The notes below the pieces were generated by a model. The model worked only from the letters and a program-made list of their open reading frames with translations, searched no databases and was not told the origin of the DNA. Positions 11,765 to 24,696 of a DNA stretch of 64,000 bases are shown here, piece after piece. The stretch is from Eutreptiella sp. 'Long Island Sound 2002' (lineage: Eukaryota > Euglenozoa > Euglenophyceae > Eutreptiales > Eutreptiaceae): the NCBI GenBank assembly GCA_964036045.1, contig OZ038389.1, forward strand, positions 66,103,453 to 66,167,452, read 5' to 3'. The position numbers were made by a program, and so were the translations under genes. How positions within the stretch are numbered: position 1 is the stretch's first letter; every line of letters starts with the position of its first letter.

Positions 11765-14700
11765 CGGCACTAAGCCGGCGCGGATCCGTGAGGGTCGAAT
11801 TTTGGGTTAGAGGGCTAGGTGTCGAATTTTTATAAAATCGCTGAATCGCTTTTAGGAATAAGTCATAGGCACACATTGTAGTGCAACACTCAGTGTGTGC
11901 ACACATACTTTAGTTGTGCCTCAAGTCGACGCGTAACGGCGTCGACGGGTCGAGGGGGGAGCGATGCGAAAAAAATTTTTTGGAGCCAAAATGGCTCTAT
12001 TTCACTGTTTTTCAGTGCCCTGACCCTCAGGATTGTCCCCCCACCCTGACGATAGTCCTGAGCTTGACACAACGCGTCGAATGGCGTCGCTTTTTCTGGA
12101 CGACGGCGATGCGACATCGTTGCTGTTGACCAATTTGCTGTGATTTTTTTGCCAACTCGAGCCTTACCCTAACCATGGATTAGGTTTGCGACTTACTACT
12201 CCTTCTTGACCCTTAACTCATTATTTATTATTGTTTATTTCTGATTTCAGGACTGACTGAGAGGTGGGTAACCTCTTCGATTTATTTGTAAGACACGTAA
12301 TTGCCTTATTTTTGTGCTTGCATGGCCGAGGGTGCGACAAGGGTGTGGACTTGGAAGGGTGTAGGTTTGAAAACTCTTTTTAGGGTGAGTAAAAATGAAA
12401 CCTGGAGAGGACACCCCCCCCCCTTTGGAATCTGCTTCATTTACAATAGATCAAAAGGAGTTCTGTAATCGCTTTTATTGAGACTTTGGCGTCAGTTTTC
12501 AGTCACAGAGATCCAGGAATCACTTCAGTACAGGTCAACAAGTCAGAATTTGGATAAGGAATTTTTGTGGTAAAAAAAAAAAAGGCCATATGAAAGACAA
12601 TACTAAAAATAGTGGAAAGACATCAAACCATTTTCGTGAAATGAACCCAAATAAAAGTCCTGTCCTAATATTTTGGTGAGCTAGCACTTAGTAGCAACTG
12701 CCCATATCCAAATCAGGGCGTGTCACGCACTCACCTACCCAAAAACACCATTTTTGGAGAAAAATTGGTAAAATACATTAGTATAGTCAAAATGACCAGA
12801 ATTTCATGGAGAATCCAAATATGTCATTCAAAACTGGTAAAACTACGATATGTGTGAGATATAGATCGTTTTCTGTGCCGTAGAACCAAAAATAGATATC
12901 TGTCTTCAAAAGGCATTAGGGTTTTTTCTCCCATATATAATGACAACCCTTCCATAACCCATGGCACTTCCATAGTTGACAAATAGACTAGTATAGTACA
13001 ATAAAAGCCCAATAGCACTCAATTTGGGGCAATGGGGGTAGGCATGGGTTGTGCTCTGCAATAGCAGCGATTGGGGTTCTCAATGCAGTTGCGGGGGTGC
13101 ACAGATCTCTATGATGATTAGAAAAAGTCCCTTCAATCTAACAAGATCAAATGTTCAAAATTGGAACTAATTAGCGCAAAGGCACACTTTCAACACCGAA
13201 AATGATTGGTGATACCCAAAATCTCCATAATCACCCAAAGGGCAGCGCAAAGCACGAATCATGTTGTGAATGACGACTTCGATCTATAAATATTCATGCT
13301 TGCCGAACAATACCCTATTGTAAAATGGCACATTTCCGTAGTAAAACACAATGTTTCCATTGCAATGCATAAACAATCATGACTAGGGATCTTCATGATC
13401 GTTGTGCGCGTGATGCACCATGTGCACACGTGTGGGCTCCTGCAATCTAAGAGAGCCACATCCAACCACAAAGAGGTGCAGCCCGCGAAATACAAGTGCT
13501 ATGCGGACCACTCAATCGTTTAAAATACAACTATGCAGGTTTGGCACGCAAGATGCACACATGTTCAAATTGCAAGTGCCAAAAGCAAATATATCACCAA
13601 GTGGGTAAAATGGTTGCCACGGAATTGGCAACAAATACCGTCATTATTTTCCTCCTCCTCAACACTACCCTCCTCCTATGCCCACACAGTGAGGCACATG
13701 AGGCCAATGTCCATAGGGTTCATACCTAGTCTGCTTGCGAATACAAATTTGAGTAAAATGGAGCAAAATATGCACATGGCCATAGAGTTCCACCGCACAA
13801 TGTGTTCACATATTGCATTTGCTTGAGGTGTTGGAATATTGGAACTACCACTCCTAGATCAGCTAGAGCTAGAGCCAGAGCTCGAGTTGAAAGCTAAAAG
13901 ATGAGTGTGTTAAGACATGAAGCCCGTGACAGACCTCTGGCCTGCACATTTTGCTGGTTTTGGTAATTGCTTTGCCAACCATTCACGCTTGCTTGCACAA
14001 AGGCAGGCAATCAAAACGCCAAAAACTGGCGCAATGTTGCTGCCGAAGGGGGCTGGAATCCATCCTTGGGCTTGTGGTACCCCTACGTAACACAGTAAAT
14101 GCGCTTAGCAAGCAAAGAAAATGAACCAGGAAAAAAATCGGGGTATGGTGGGTGGCTTTCCTTCTAGAAATCTAGATGGGCCCTACGGATTTATTGAGAA
14201 AGACAACCCGCTCAAGAGGTCAACTCTTTTGGACATGTGTGGTGGTGGGTGGAGAATCACCGGTCCTTGTACTGATTCCAGATCACCACCTCCAGCATAG
14301 GAAGCTTAAAAAACCCCGGCATGGAATAAATAACTTGTGAAATGGGGCCAAAACTAGGGTTTGAGTATTTGCTGACAGGCAAAACTTTGCACTACGCGCA
14401 CAGTATTCCCAACACAAGCACACCACAGTGACACGTACGAGCAATGCAAAGCACCCGATGGCCAAAGAACCCTGAAATCTGTCGCTGTCTTGCACTGTGC
14501 CATAAATCTCAAAGAGGACCTGCAGAAGTGGCCCCTTTCAGCCCAAAATAAATAAATTATACGGGCTGCTAAACCCCGAGAATTGACACTACTCGGTCGC
14601 TTGGGTCAAATATATATTCAACACCAGGGTGGCATGTGCTCTGACTGCTCCGGCGAGAAGTACTGCTGGCCTTCGTACTTCAGTCAATGGATTGACAGAA

Positions 14701-14834
14701 ATCTACACTGCTACAAATCCTCTTTGCTACAAATGTATGGGAGGGACTGGATCGCTTTTGCTACTATGACCACTGGTTGCAACCCCTGCCCAATGGATGG
14801 GATGACCACCCTTTAGCTTTTTTTGAGTTGCTTT
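11765..14834. other. AT-richer stretch without a recognised gene
   Basis: The base composition shifts towards A/T compared with what follows. A poly(C) run of 10 lies at 12414-12423. A short run of GAGCTAGAGCTCG-type words is at about 13860-13890 and resembles 48944-48990. Open frames here are short and domain-free. Confidence 0.5.
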
Positions 14835-15182
14835 GCCAGGATTAAAGCAACTGGCAGTCAACTCACTCGCCTCTGTCAAATTATCCAGAAGTTGCCTGCT
14901 GCTCTTCTGACTGAAGAGGCAAAATAAGAAAAACAGGAGTCAGAGGAGAAGTTGTAGATGGGGGAGGAGTAGGAACTTCAGAAGGAAGAGGCTGAGCAGG
15001 CCCAACAGAAATTTGAGGACAAAAAACAGATGGGACAGGAGCACGAACTCAAGAGGGGGGTATGTTTGCACGGCACGCCCGGCATCCAAATCAATGTTCA
15101 CGTGGGCAGTGCTTGGGTCATCAACAACGACCCAAACAGGCGGCGGCAAATGGCCCCATGGACCATGAGGCATACACTATAG
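14835..15182 (+). pseudogene. decayed coiled-coil reading frame
   Basis: In one frame the sequence reads SQLTRLCQIIQKLPAALLTE and then a heptad-like, Glu/Gln/Lys-rich stretch (ELQKEEAEQAQQKFEDKKQM). It continues with GIQINVHVGSAWVINN and ends with TAG at 15180. It is broken by TAA (about 14922) and two TAG codons (about 14952 and 14967). All three stops sit where glutamine would fit the coiled coil. Composition in this frame is protein-like and the other frames are not, so I read it as a recently inactivated coding exon or transposon gene. The family is unknown. Confidence 0.45.
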
Positions 15183-16900
15183 TTGCCTCCTGATGCAAAA
15201 CTGTGATGCAACAAGATGCGCACACTTTGGTGCAACTGATCTCATTGCCCCGCCAAGCGTTCCTACGTACTTCGGCTTCCTTTGTCACTCAGTAGTGGCA
15301 GCTTAACCCCTGCCGTCTTGGGGGGGCTCATGTGGGCGGAATGGCTACATCACCCCTGCCTTCTCTGGCTCCCCGTGGTGGGGAGAGATCAATATGGCTA
15401 CATCACCCCCTGCCTTCTCGGGGTCCCCATGGTGGGGAGAAATCTGCCGAGAAAGGAGTGGATGTGGTGGAAATGAGCAAAAAAAAAGGGTGAAAAGGGG
15501 TGAAAGTGGGTGGAACTGGGTGAAAATCCAAATACACCATATGCCCAATGCGAAAGAAGCATCAAAATACCCGTTTTCAAACAACAACGGGTCGCCAACA
15601 CGGGGACAAAAAATGGGGAAAGAGGGGGAGAACTGGGGGGGAAATAGGCAAAAACATTGCCCGGCGCGCTAACGTACTCTCCAGGGAGGAGAAACGCCAT
15701 GTGGACCAGAACGAACGGGAGCCGGCAGGTTGAACAGTGGAGGAAGAACAAGCAACAATTGGAAGACATGGGTGCCAGGAGCATAAAAAATGGTGCAAGA
15801 GGGATTGCAGCATACCAAGCCTGGCCCATCACTGCACATGGCTGATCATATATGGGAGGGCGCAAAGAGTGGGGCATCGGCATGACATGGCGAACCCCTC
15901 CTTCACTTCCACCACCATTCCTTGGTACTGTGGCAATCTTCCCTCATACAGAGTGTCTTTGCAAGATCCGCAGTTAAAGCTGATTCAGCACAGCAGCCCG
16001 TCAGGCATGGCTGATAAATGCACAGCGCCCTATGTCTTTGGGGCTAAGATCTGCCCAATTTTGTGCCTTGCAGGCAAATGCAGGGTGGGGTACTGCGGGT
16101 TTCTTGGCACACCCTTCGGCATACCAGACCAGTCTAAAGTGGCTCTTTTCTCTTCTGCAAAATTGCATACCACTGTGGGCTCTTGTTATGAGACAGAGTC
16201 GCACCAGAGAACCACTGGAGTGTTACAGCGGGAGCATCTACCTTGCGCACACGCAGCAGGCATGGTGATAATAGGACTGAAGAGCGCATGGCACATCTGA
16301 GGTGTACAAAATCGTTAACCTGGTAGAATGTGCGCGCAGGACAGAGATGATTGTGTGGTAACAAGGTGTTGTACTCGTGCCTTCCTGTCGTACCTTTGTA
16401 CCAACTAATGTCCCTATTTTCGCAGCCTGATAATACATGTCAACTTGTCATCAACTCTTTGGGCGACATCTCTGCACACCGCATAGATTCAGTGACAAGG
16501 GACGCTCGGAGGTCACCGAAAAAATCGCTGAATCTGCGGTTCGTGCTGTTTGCTGTGTGTGCCATGGTCTCAGGCGTCAGGTGGTTTTGGTTTTAGTGCC
16601 TTCATCTCAATGAAAGAATGAGTGTTCTTATTTGGCTTTGATATCAAGGATGTAATGTGTCTTGTCGGCACACGGGCGTGTCTGGAAAAGGGAAAATATG
16701 GGAGCAGGCAAAGAGACTGGGAGCAGTGCATCACATCCGAGCCCCCCCACCCCCACCCCCGTTGCTGATCCACGACATCTACCCACATACCCACCGACCC
16801 ACCCACCCATAGTTTACAAGGGCTGTAGGCCTGAAGGGCCCCCGAACAGCCCCTGGGGGCTGCGTTGCGGGGCGGGGGGCAGGTTTGACATAAGCCATCG
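15183..16900. other. no gene recognised
   Basis: A diverged direct duplication at about 15325-15440 repeats GGCTACATCACCCCTGCCTT and TGGTGGGGAGA(A/G)ATC. No gene is supported here; the open frames are domain-free. Confidence 0.5.
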
Positions 16901-17202
16901 CACACACACACACACACACACAAACGACGAGAACCGCAAACAAGAACAGAGCAAGAAAAGCGATGAAAGAAGACTCCTCAGGAACAGCAGAGCTGTCCTA
17001 GACGTCTTTCGGTCTGTTGGTAGAGAAATAGCAAATGCAGTTCTGGACAGTGGGTTCAGCGCAACACAGCATGTGCTTGTGCCCTCACCTACTCCCGTAT
17101 TCAGTTCTGCGCTGCGCAACAGACCAGGAAGTACCCCTTGGAGGAGTTCGTGTTATTGACTGCCCAAAATATCAACCTGTATTAGGTGCAACCACCCAAT
17201 CA

Positions 17203-17206
17203 CGCA

Positions 17207-17254
<48 letters not shown>
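17203..17254. repeat. (CGCA)n(CA)n microsatellite
   Basis: About five CGCA units pass into about fifteen CA units. Further CA/AC tracts lie at 16902-16921 and 17385-17413. Confidence 0.9.
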
Positions 17255-17257
<3 letters not shown>

Positions 17258-17415
17258 TAAAGGCGACAACAACAGGCAACAGGAAGGCCTGAGTGCACAA
17301 ATTCTCGTCAGGTGCAGCGTCCAAACATGGTGTCAAAACGCGGCACTACGCGCCTTTCTGCAGTGCAGGGGAAAGGCATATAACAGACACACACACACAC
17401 ACACACACACATGTA

Positions 17416-18418
17416 CACATGTATGTGCATACATGCAGTCCTCTTTCAGGTGCTTTCGTGAAAGCGGAAGACAACAACACACAACTCCTCTGGTATGGAG
17501 TGGGTGTTGCCCCTGAATCCTGTGTACCGGCGCCAAGGCGTAGCACCCCCGCACCTTCTCTCTGCCTCTGGCTCTTCGCATCTGCACCAGCAAAGGCCAG
17601 CATGCATGCCCCAAGGGGCAAAAATGTTCCTGGGCTGGCTCCTTGAGGCTCAAGATCAAGCGCATATGCCACGCGCGCAGGGGGGGGGGGGGGCACTCAA
17701 CAATCGGATTGTAACTGAATGGTTGTTTGTGGCACCGTTTATGATGAGGGGCTGAAGGCTCCCGTGGATGGAAGAGGGTCTGCCTCGTGTAAGAGCGGGA
17801 CGGTCCTTAATGAAAGACTGCAGGTATCCGTCAATGCCAACCCGGCAGCTTGAGGGTTACCAACGGCGGATTGCGGGCAATTTGGGTGGTTCCTGAAGGC
17901 CGTCATTGGTGCAAAAAAACAAAGGCGATGGCGGGTTTCCGACCTCCATGTGCGAGAACAATGGTAAACCACTGAATTTGATGGAAACAACACCGACTGT
18001 TGCTCTGACAAGGGTGTTGTTTGCACGAGCCGCAAGAAGACACAAGCCCCGGGGGGGGGGGGGGGGTGACTACAACTGGTCCTGATGCGACACCCCCCCA
18101 GCTATCTGTCAAAACTTGGGGGGGGGGGGCAGTTGGCGCAAGCAGGTCTCAAAGCGCTTCACACATGCACGTCCTGGTATGCATATGCAGCAATGTTCGG
18201 CAGTTCCACGAGATCATTGGTATGATACAAATGTGCTACCTTACAATCGTCTGCACCTGACGGCCTTGTTTTGTCAACACCAGAGTGTTTGTATGCTACA
18301 AGACAGAGAAAGGCACCCTAATGCTACTGTCGTTCACCCGTGTCACCTTGCGTTTGCTGGCACTCCTTGGCCAAGTAACCTGGACTGGGACCGTGTGCTT
18401 TAGGGGAAGAGTGGGCAG
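17416..18418. other. no gene; poly(G) runs
   Basis: Contains poly(G) runs at 17680-17693, about 18049-18066 and about 18119-18129. Open frames are Pro/Gly-rich by-products of these runs. No gene is supported. Confidence 0.5.
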
Positions 18419-18550
18419 TTGGGGGGGGGGGGGGGTCCAGCCAGGGGTCGGGGGGGGCTGTTCCTGCCGGGGGTCGCGGTGGGGGTGTTCCTGCCGGGGG
18501 TCGGGGGGGGGGGGTCTGGCCGGGGGCGTCCAGCCACGGGTGAGGGGGGG
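18419..18550. repeat. G-rich minisatellite
   Basis: Imperfect repeats of CTGCCGGGGGTCGGGGG type, for example GTTCCTGCCGGGGGTC at about 18460 and again at 18490, with several G runs. It directly abuts the telomere-like repeats. Confidence 0.75.
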
Positions 18551-18643
18551 TTAGGGTGAGGGTTAAGGTTAGAGTTAGGGTTAGGGATAGGGTTAGGGTC
18601 AGGGTTAGGGCTAGGGTTAGGGCTAGGGTTGCTGTTAGGGCCT
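18549..18643. repeat. degenerate TTAGGG-like array
   Basis: About fifteen 6-bp units of GTTAGG / TTAGGG type with variants (TTAAGG, TTAGAG, TCAGGG, CTAGGG). This could be an interstitial telomeric-type repeat. The variants imply age or a variant telomere motif. Confidence 0.75.
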
Positions 18644-20489
18644 GCAGCCCTCCTGTAGCCCTCCTTCAGGTCAAAATTTTTTCTTGTTGTTTTAACACAA
18701 CTATGAATTCTATACAAAATTTTGAGTATTTTGGGTATAAACACATAGTATATAAAAAAAAATTGGCGCCTTCGGCGCCGGACAGTTTTCTCTAGGGAGA
18801 CTTGTCGGTGGCCGTCCTGGCACCACTATCTTTCAAAACCCGGGGGGGGGGGGGGGCTGGGCCTTGCCACCTGCACGGTTGTCGCTGGAGCCCAAGCCCG
18901 GTCTCCGTCTGCGTGCCGTGGCTGGCAGCTTGTCCAGCACGGTGGTGATCCTTGCATGATCGAACCCAGGTATGTTTCCAGCCGGAAAGTCGCCAAGGGA
19001 GAGAGTGTCTTGGGCCGCACGGACACCTCCGGCAGGAGTGGGGTGTCGCATACAAGGACCGGGCCCGGCCGCCCCCCTGGGACATGAGCAGTGGCCTTGG
19101 GTTGGTGAATGCACCAGTCGTCAGGTGATCCCCCACCTCCACCTCCTAAGGACAAGAAGGTGTGAAAGTGGGTGGCAAGACAGCAGTCAGTATCCCTAAA
19201 ATACCATACCCAACAAAAAAACTTTGGTCTTCATGGACGACCACAAAAACAAACCGCCAAATTGTCCATGTTCGATGGTTCCAAAAGTTGCGGAAATAGC
19301 ACCTACTGTTGTTCTGACAGGGTGCTGTCCTTGCAAGAGGGGCGAGGGGAGGGTAAGGGACTGTCCTGGGTCAGAGCCATAATTATGACGAGGGGCTGAA
19401 GCTCGTGGGATCAGATGGCTGCCTCAGGCCACAGCTATAATTATAGGCGTTCCAAGAGCCATGCCTTGGCCCTCAAACGGGTTCAACATAGGCTTCGGAA
19501 ATGGCCAGAGGATGACAACGGGATACCACAACGCGGCAGTGCACAATACCTGCTCTCCGATGGGGACACTGTATCCGCGCAGCGGTGACACTCTAGCGCA
19601 TGCCAGCCCTCGTCCGCAGCTGCATCACCGCCTCCACTGCACGACAGGAGCCCAGCATGACCCCCACCCCCATTTAGAGGGTGGAGAGTTTAAAAAAAAT
19701 ACGTTTGAGAATGCTTTTTCAATGGCTTAAGGTGGGTATCAGGCCCCACCAAGGCCCAGGAAGGATAAAAACAGGGTATAACATGACTCATAAATAAATG
19801 GCCATGTACCGTACTTGCCCCCCTACCCCACCCCCGCTACCAGGTGGGCTTTTGGTGGGGTGTCGAGAGGCGCGTGCAGTGGCGGCGTGCAGGTCCCTCC
19901 AGCCTCAACTCACAGCAGTAGCACGAGCATTCAGCCGTCATGCAGAGGTAGAGTGCCTGGACACAAGAGAGGCTCAACATCACAATTATTTATTTGGCAA
20001 TGTACCGTTCTCCCCCTCCCCCAAGCCCCCATCCCGGCCCCACTGCTGGCTGGGCCTTTGATTGGGGTAGGTGTCCCAATGCGCCGGTAATTTGAGTTGG
20101 ACATTTCAGAAAAAAAAAGGTTTTAGAAGGGATTTTGATTGGGGACACCAGGGACATCACTGTTGACATCACTGTTGGCAGGATCCTACCCAGGCATAAG
20201 ATAACCCCGTAACCCTCATTGCACAGAATGAAAATGCAATGCTTCCAATTTCCAGGCTATAGGGGGATATGGGTGAGGAATGGGCTAATATTTGAGGTGA
20301 AGTAGCTATTTTCAGTAGTGTGGGTGTCGGCGGTGGGCAAGTAGCCGCCGGGGGTTGCCTTCAATAAAAGAAACTCATAAAGAAACTGGCCGTACTGCAA
20401 CCTGTGCACCCTCCCTTGGGTTGGATCCCGCGGGTCCTGTGCAAGGAGCATGCGCCTGGCCACTAACCCACTGGGACCGCTGGCCGCCG
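18644..20489. other. no gene; GGCGCC hairpin
   Basis: The perfect inverted repeat GGCGCCTTCGGCGCC lies at about 18765-18779, and its reverse complement occurs at about 53587. Poly(G) run at 18842-18856. No gene is supported. Confidence 0.5.
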
Positions 20490-21943
20490 TCAGGGGTAGG
20501 GGCCGGCCTGGTTGTCCCGCGACGGGTCAGGCTTTGAACTGCACTCCGATTCGGGCGCGCTCCACATGCGCTTGTCGCGCGGGTAGGCGCGGTGCAGGTA
20601 CGAGTTCACCACGAAGCAGACGGTGATGGGGAGCAGCATCATCCAGGCCAGCGACCGCCGCAGGGCCTCTGCGTTCTTCGCCCGCAGGGCCCCGTCCATC
20701 GCCGCGGGACGGGTCGGCGACCTCGTTCAGGAGGGGCCGCATGACGCCCGGGTGGTACCCGCCGGCCGTCAGCGACAGCAGGACCTTCCCGGCCGCATAC
20801 GGGGCGACGGTGGAGGCCCCAACCAAATGGGGCCAGGTGACGAACTGCGGGAGCATCGTCGCGATGATGCCGAGGACCGTGATCTGCGCAGCGTACGCGC
20901 GGCCGTGCAGCGGGAACCGCCGCTCGAGGAGGTCTGCGGCCAGACCCCCGGTGGTGTGGGCCAGCAGGTCAGGCACGGCGGTGATGCTGACGAGCAGCGC
21001 CATCTGCGCGGGCGACATCCCCAAGTACTGGAAGAACATGAGCTCGAAGGCCATCGCACTGAACGCCGTGGCCCTCGAGCAGGCCCTGCAGCGTGATGAC
21101 TCGGAACGTGTGGCTCCGCCAGTGGTCGCGCACGTTGTCCACGAGATCCCGGTAGATCGCGACGACGTTCCGCAGCCTGGGCCAGTCGCAAGCCCGCGCG
21201 GCGTCGGCCTGCCGCGCGCGCTCGTGCGGGGCCGCGAAGTTGCGCCACGTGAAGGCGGCGATGGCGAGGGCCAGCGCGCTGATGACAAGGCAGAGGAGGC
21301 GCCAGCCCCGCACGTCGCCGAGGCCCGGGACCGCGTGCAGGCCACCGAGCGGGCCCACCGCCAGCCACGCGGAGACGAGCTCCCCCGCGCGCTTGGCCGA
21401 CAGGATGACGCCGAAGACCGTCCCGCTCTTGGCGTGGGGCACGTGCTCCGAGACCCAACTCTGCAGCAGCGGGGCCAGACACGCCAGGAACGCCCCGTTG
21501 ACAAAGCGGAGCGCGAGGATCTCGGGCAGGGCCGACGTGACGGAGAGGACGGCCATGGAGCAGGCCCAGCCCACCGCCGCGGCGGTCCAGAGCATGCGGC
21601 GGGTGACCACCTCCCTGTCGCACATCCAGCCCCAGACCGGGCCCGCCAGGGACGCGCTGACGGCCTGCGCGAAGGCCATGACCCCGAGCAGCCGGGGCCC
21701 GAGGTGCAGGTCCTGCTCGAACTGCCGGAAGCACGCTCCCATGACCGCGACGTCCGCCCCGTCGATGAAGGAGACGGCGCAGACCACGGCGTACTGCAGG
21801 TACGTCGCGGGGATGACGACGTGTTTCATTCGGGAGGACAAGCGGGGGCCTGCGGGTCCAGGGGATGGGGGCGGGCCCTCCTGCACCGGCACGAGGGGGC
21901 GAGCACTGGTTGAGGGGCCTTCAGAGGAGTCAGCATGGAGCAT
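20490..21943 (-). CDS. major facilitator superfamily transporter, two +1 frameshifts
   Basis: A plasma- or organelle-membrane transporter by family; substrate unknown. From ATG at 21943 (a second ATG at 21829 starts MKHVVIPATYLQ) the frame codes repeated hydrophobic segments. It includes an MFS motif-A-like block, GPVWGWMCDREVVTRR, between the second and third predicted helices. At about 21070 one extra base shifts the sense to the next frame (AFELMFFQYLGMSPAQMALL, then more helices). At about 20700 a second extra base shifts it again to SLAWMMLLPITVCFVV and a TGA at 20490. Removing both bases gives about 483 aa and roughly twelve helices, the normal length. The coding sequence is far more GC-rich than its surroundings, with strong third-position G/C. 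The shifts may be sequence errors, programmed +1 shifts or early decay. No introns are needed. The long frame antisense to it is a composition shadow. Confidence 0.75.
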
Positions 21944-24696
21944 CGCTGCACATGCACATGCACCACCGGAAGTACAGGTGTGGAGACCTACTTGCGGCCG
22001 CACCCCTCCTCTTCCCACCGCCTGACACCCCCCACATACAGCCCAGAAAGGGAGGGGGGCAATGCTACCCTTTCGATGTGATTTCCGAAATTTTTCAACT
22101 GCCACTGAAAAATCCAAAAAGTATACGAGCGCTCAACGCCCCCACTGCGCAAACCAAAGCCCCTACAGTCAGGGGTCCGTAGAACTTTTTTGCCTCAAAA
22201 TGTGTGACGCCTCTCCCACATTGTAATTGGGGGCTTTGGCCACTCATAATGGTCATGATTTTGTGGTCAAACAATAAAAAGGGTCCAAATTTTCGATTGC
22301 CCACCCTTAAAGCGGTACCCAGCTACAGGAAGGGGTGGGGGGTGGGGCTGAAGGGTGAGAATCAGAAAATTCATTGGGGGATCATTTCCTCTCCAAAAAT
22401 GATGATTTTGCAAAGGCTAAACATCCAATTTCACATGTTGGAGTATGCTGCGTGAGTACCCCAAAAAAGATGGAGAAGATGGCACTCACATCTGCGCTTG
22501 GCTTGATCTAACAACCCTCTTCGAGACCCTCTTCGAGGTGATTTCTAAGAGCCCGCTTTTGATTGACCTTTGATGTGTATTTCTTCTGTAATTTTTCTTC
22601 GATTCCTTGAGACAATATCTTGGATCCGGTGGGGCGGGCAAAGATGCAAATAGAATACCAAAGCAGGTCGATGTTCGGAAACAATTTTGACCAATGCTGA
22701 TGGCCACAACACAACTTGGATGACTTTGTGGTGGCTGCACTTGGGAGAGTAACTGCGCTTTTTTGTTTTTCTAGAAAATATCCTTACTCTGTGTGCATCA
22801 ACGTCAACTTTGTGCAGGGACGTATCATGCATAGCTGTGCTGCACTCTTGCATGATGCGATGTCCATCAGGTATTGGCAAATACCATACTCAGTTGGATG
22901 CTAGACTAGGCATCGGGTCACATTCGACTGTGGGGGCCAAAAAAAAATTTTCTTGGGCAGTGTGGCAGCCTTGAGGGCTTGAACCTTCTTCCTCTTAAAT
23001 GGACTAGTTGCGGTATTGTGCTCCAGTTTACTCGAGCGTCTGATTTGGGCATGCAAGGGGCTGTGTCGGCACAACACGCGCATAGCGCGCACATGGAAGG
23101 GAGAAATTGGAGGTTTTTGCTACAATTGGCAATATTCTTGCCTTTTCAGACCATACTCTCCACACAATGTTGGTGAATCTTCGTGAACTGCTTCCAGCTG
23201 GTGGTTTGAATGAGCACGTGAGTCTGACCTCTTTTTTTGGTGTTTTGCTCACTACTTGGTGCCATGGTGTCCATTTGCCGTGCCGTGCTCGTGGGATTGT
23301 AGGGACTGCCGATGCTTAGAAATGTAAATGATGACATCTGAGGCACTTGAGAAAAACAACCACATGAATGGAGCGCAAACATGCCGCGAATGAGGGCGTG
23401 CATTTGTCTCATGTAGCTAGGATACCGTCGACGGGCGAGTCGCATGTTGTGATGGCGGGGGATCGCGTCACTTAGCCTGTGGCGATGCAATGACACTACA
23501 ACTGGGCCGACTAGGAGATGGTGGCGGTGACCGCACCCGGTACTCCCTTTCCATTGATGTGGACACGAGGGTCTGAGAGAGACGGAAGTGTAGTAGAGGC
23601 CCCCAATCAGGGTACCTGGATGTATCACTAGAGTACCAAATTGGGTACCCTTTTTGAGTGAAATGCACCACAAAACACAAATGCAACTAGGAAGGGGCCT
23701 AATGAGAAGAAAGAAAGGAATGTCTGAACAGGGGCCAATCCAACCCCAAATTCTTGATAGATACCATAAAAATGCAAAACAACACACACCAATACACTAG
23801 AAATGAGGGCAACGCATGCAAGCAACTCATGTAGATTCATAACACAGCTCATTGTTACTGGTACTAGGCACTACTATGCAGCTTGGGTACCGTCCTAAGC
23901 AAACTTTGTGCACAGCGCGCGCGCATAGCGCGCAGTACACCCAAGGTGTTGTTCTACTTGCTTGTCTGCATTCTTTTGTTGTGCATATTGACCCGCCTTT
24001 CCGTCTTTCTTGTTTCCGTTTGCCATGCCTGGGAAGCGTTCATGTGCAGAGCTATTTCACAAGAGCGGGGGCTGCGGGGGGGGGGGGTCGCGAATTCCGC
24101 ACCTCAACCTCGCGTAGAGAAATATGCTCCGCCGCTAGTAGTGGACAGTTATACCACACGTGCGACCGCTGAGACTGTAGTTTGTGCGCCAAGCACGCGC
24201 CGGGGACATACACCCCCTTGCGCAATGGACGCCGTGCATAAGAACAACCCTCTGCTCAACCCAGCGCCTTTTTTTATGCTGCTTGTGAAACCACCACATT
24301 GTCCAATGACTGCCCCCTGATCAGACCGCATGGGGCATTCAATCCATTAGAACCAACCATTGAACCCCCTCAGACCGCAGGCCTCACCAGGTGGTCCAAT
24401 GGTGAAACATCACCAGGCGTTGCGCAAGGGGAGGGGGGAGGGGCAGTACGTAGACCGGGGCCTCCTGAAGCAAATAGTGTCCGCAGACCATTTTCCTGAA
24501 AGCTGCGTTTCTGGCCACTTGATTCTGGCAAAAAGGGCTGTTGGGTTTGGATGGGTGCGCATCGGGCCCCCAATTTACGGAGGAATCCTGGCCCTCAGCA
24601 CTATCTGCAGACCCCCCCCCCTGATTCCCATGGCAGGGCAACCGCGGGTGCAAGCACCATATATACCCCCCTTTTACTGCGGGTAGACCACCAGTA
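21944..24696. other. no gene recognised
   Basis: Upstream of the transporter, about 21944-22060 is GC-rich and could hold its promoter. The rest is AT-richer non-coding sequence with short CG palindromes such as GCGCGCGCATAGCGCGC near 23919. A poly(G) run lies at 24076-24087. Confidence 0.45.

Noticed and set aside
18549-18643. True chromosome end
   Set aside because: The units are degenerate and unrelated sequence continues for tens of kilobases on both sides.
20741-21913. Long plus-strand open frame antisense to the transporter gene
   Set aside because: It is Arg/Gly/Pro-rich, lacks hydrophobic or domain structure, and arises because the strongly GC-biased transporter codons leave few stops on the opposite strand.
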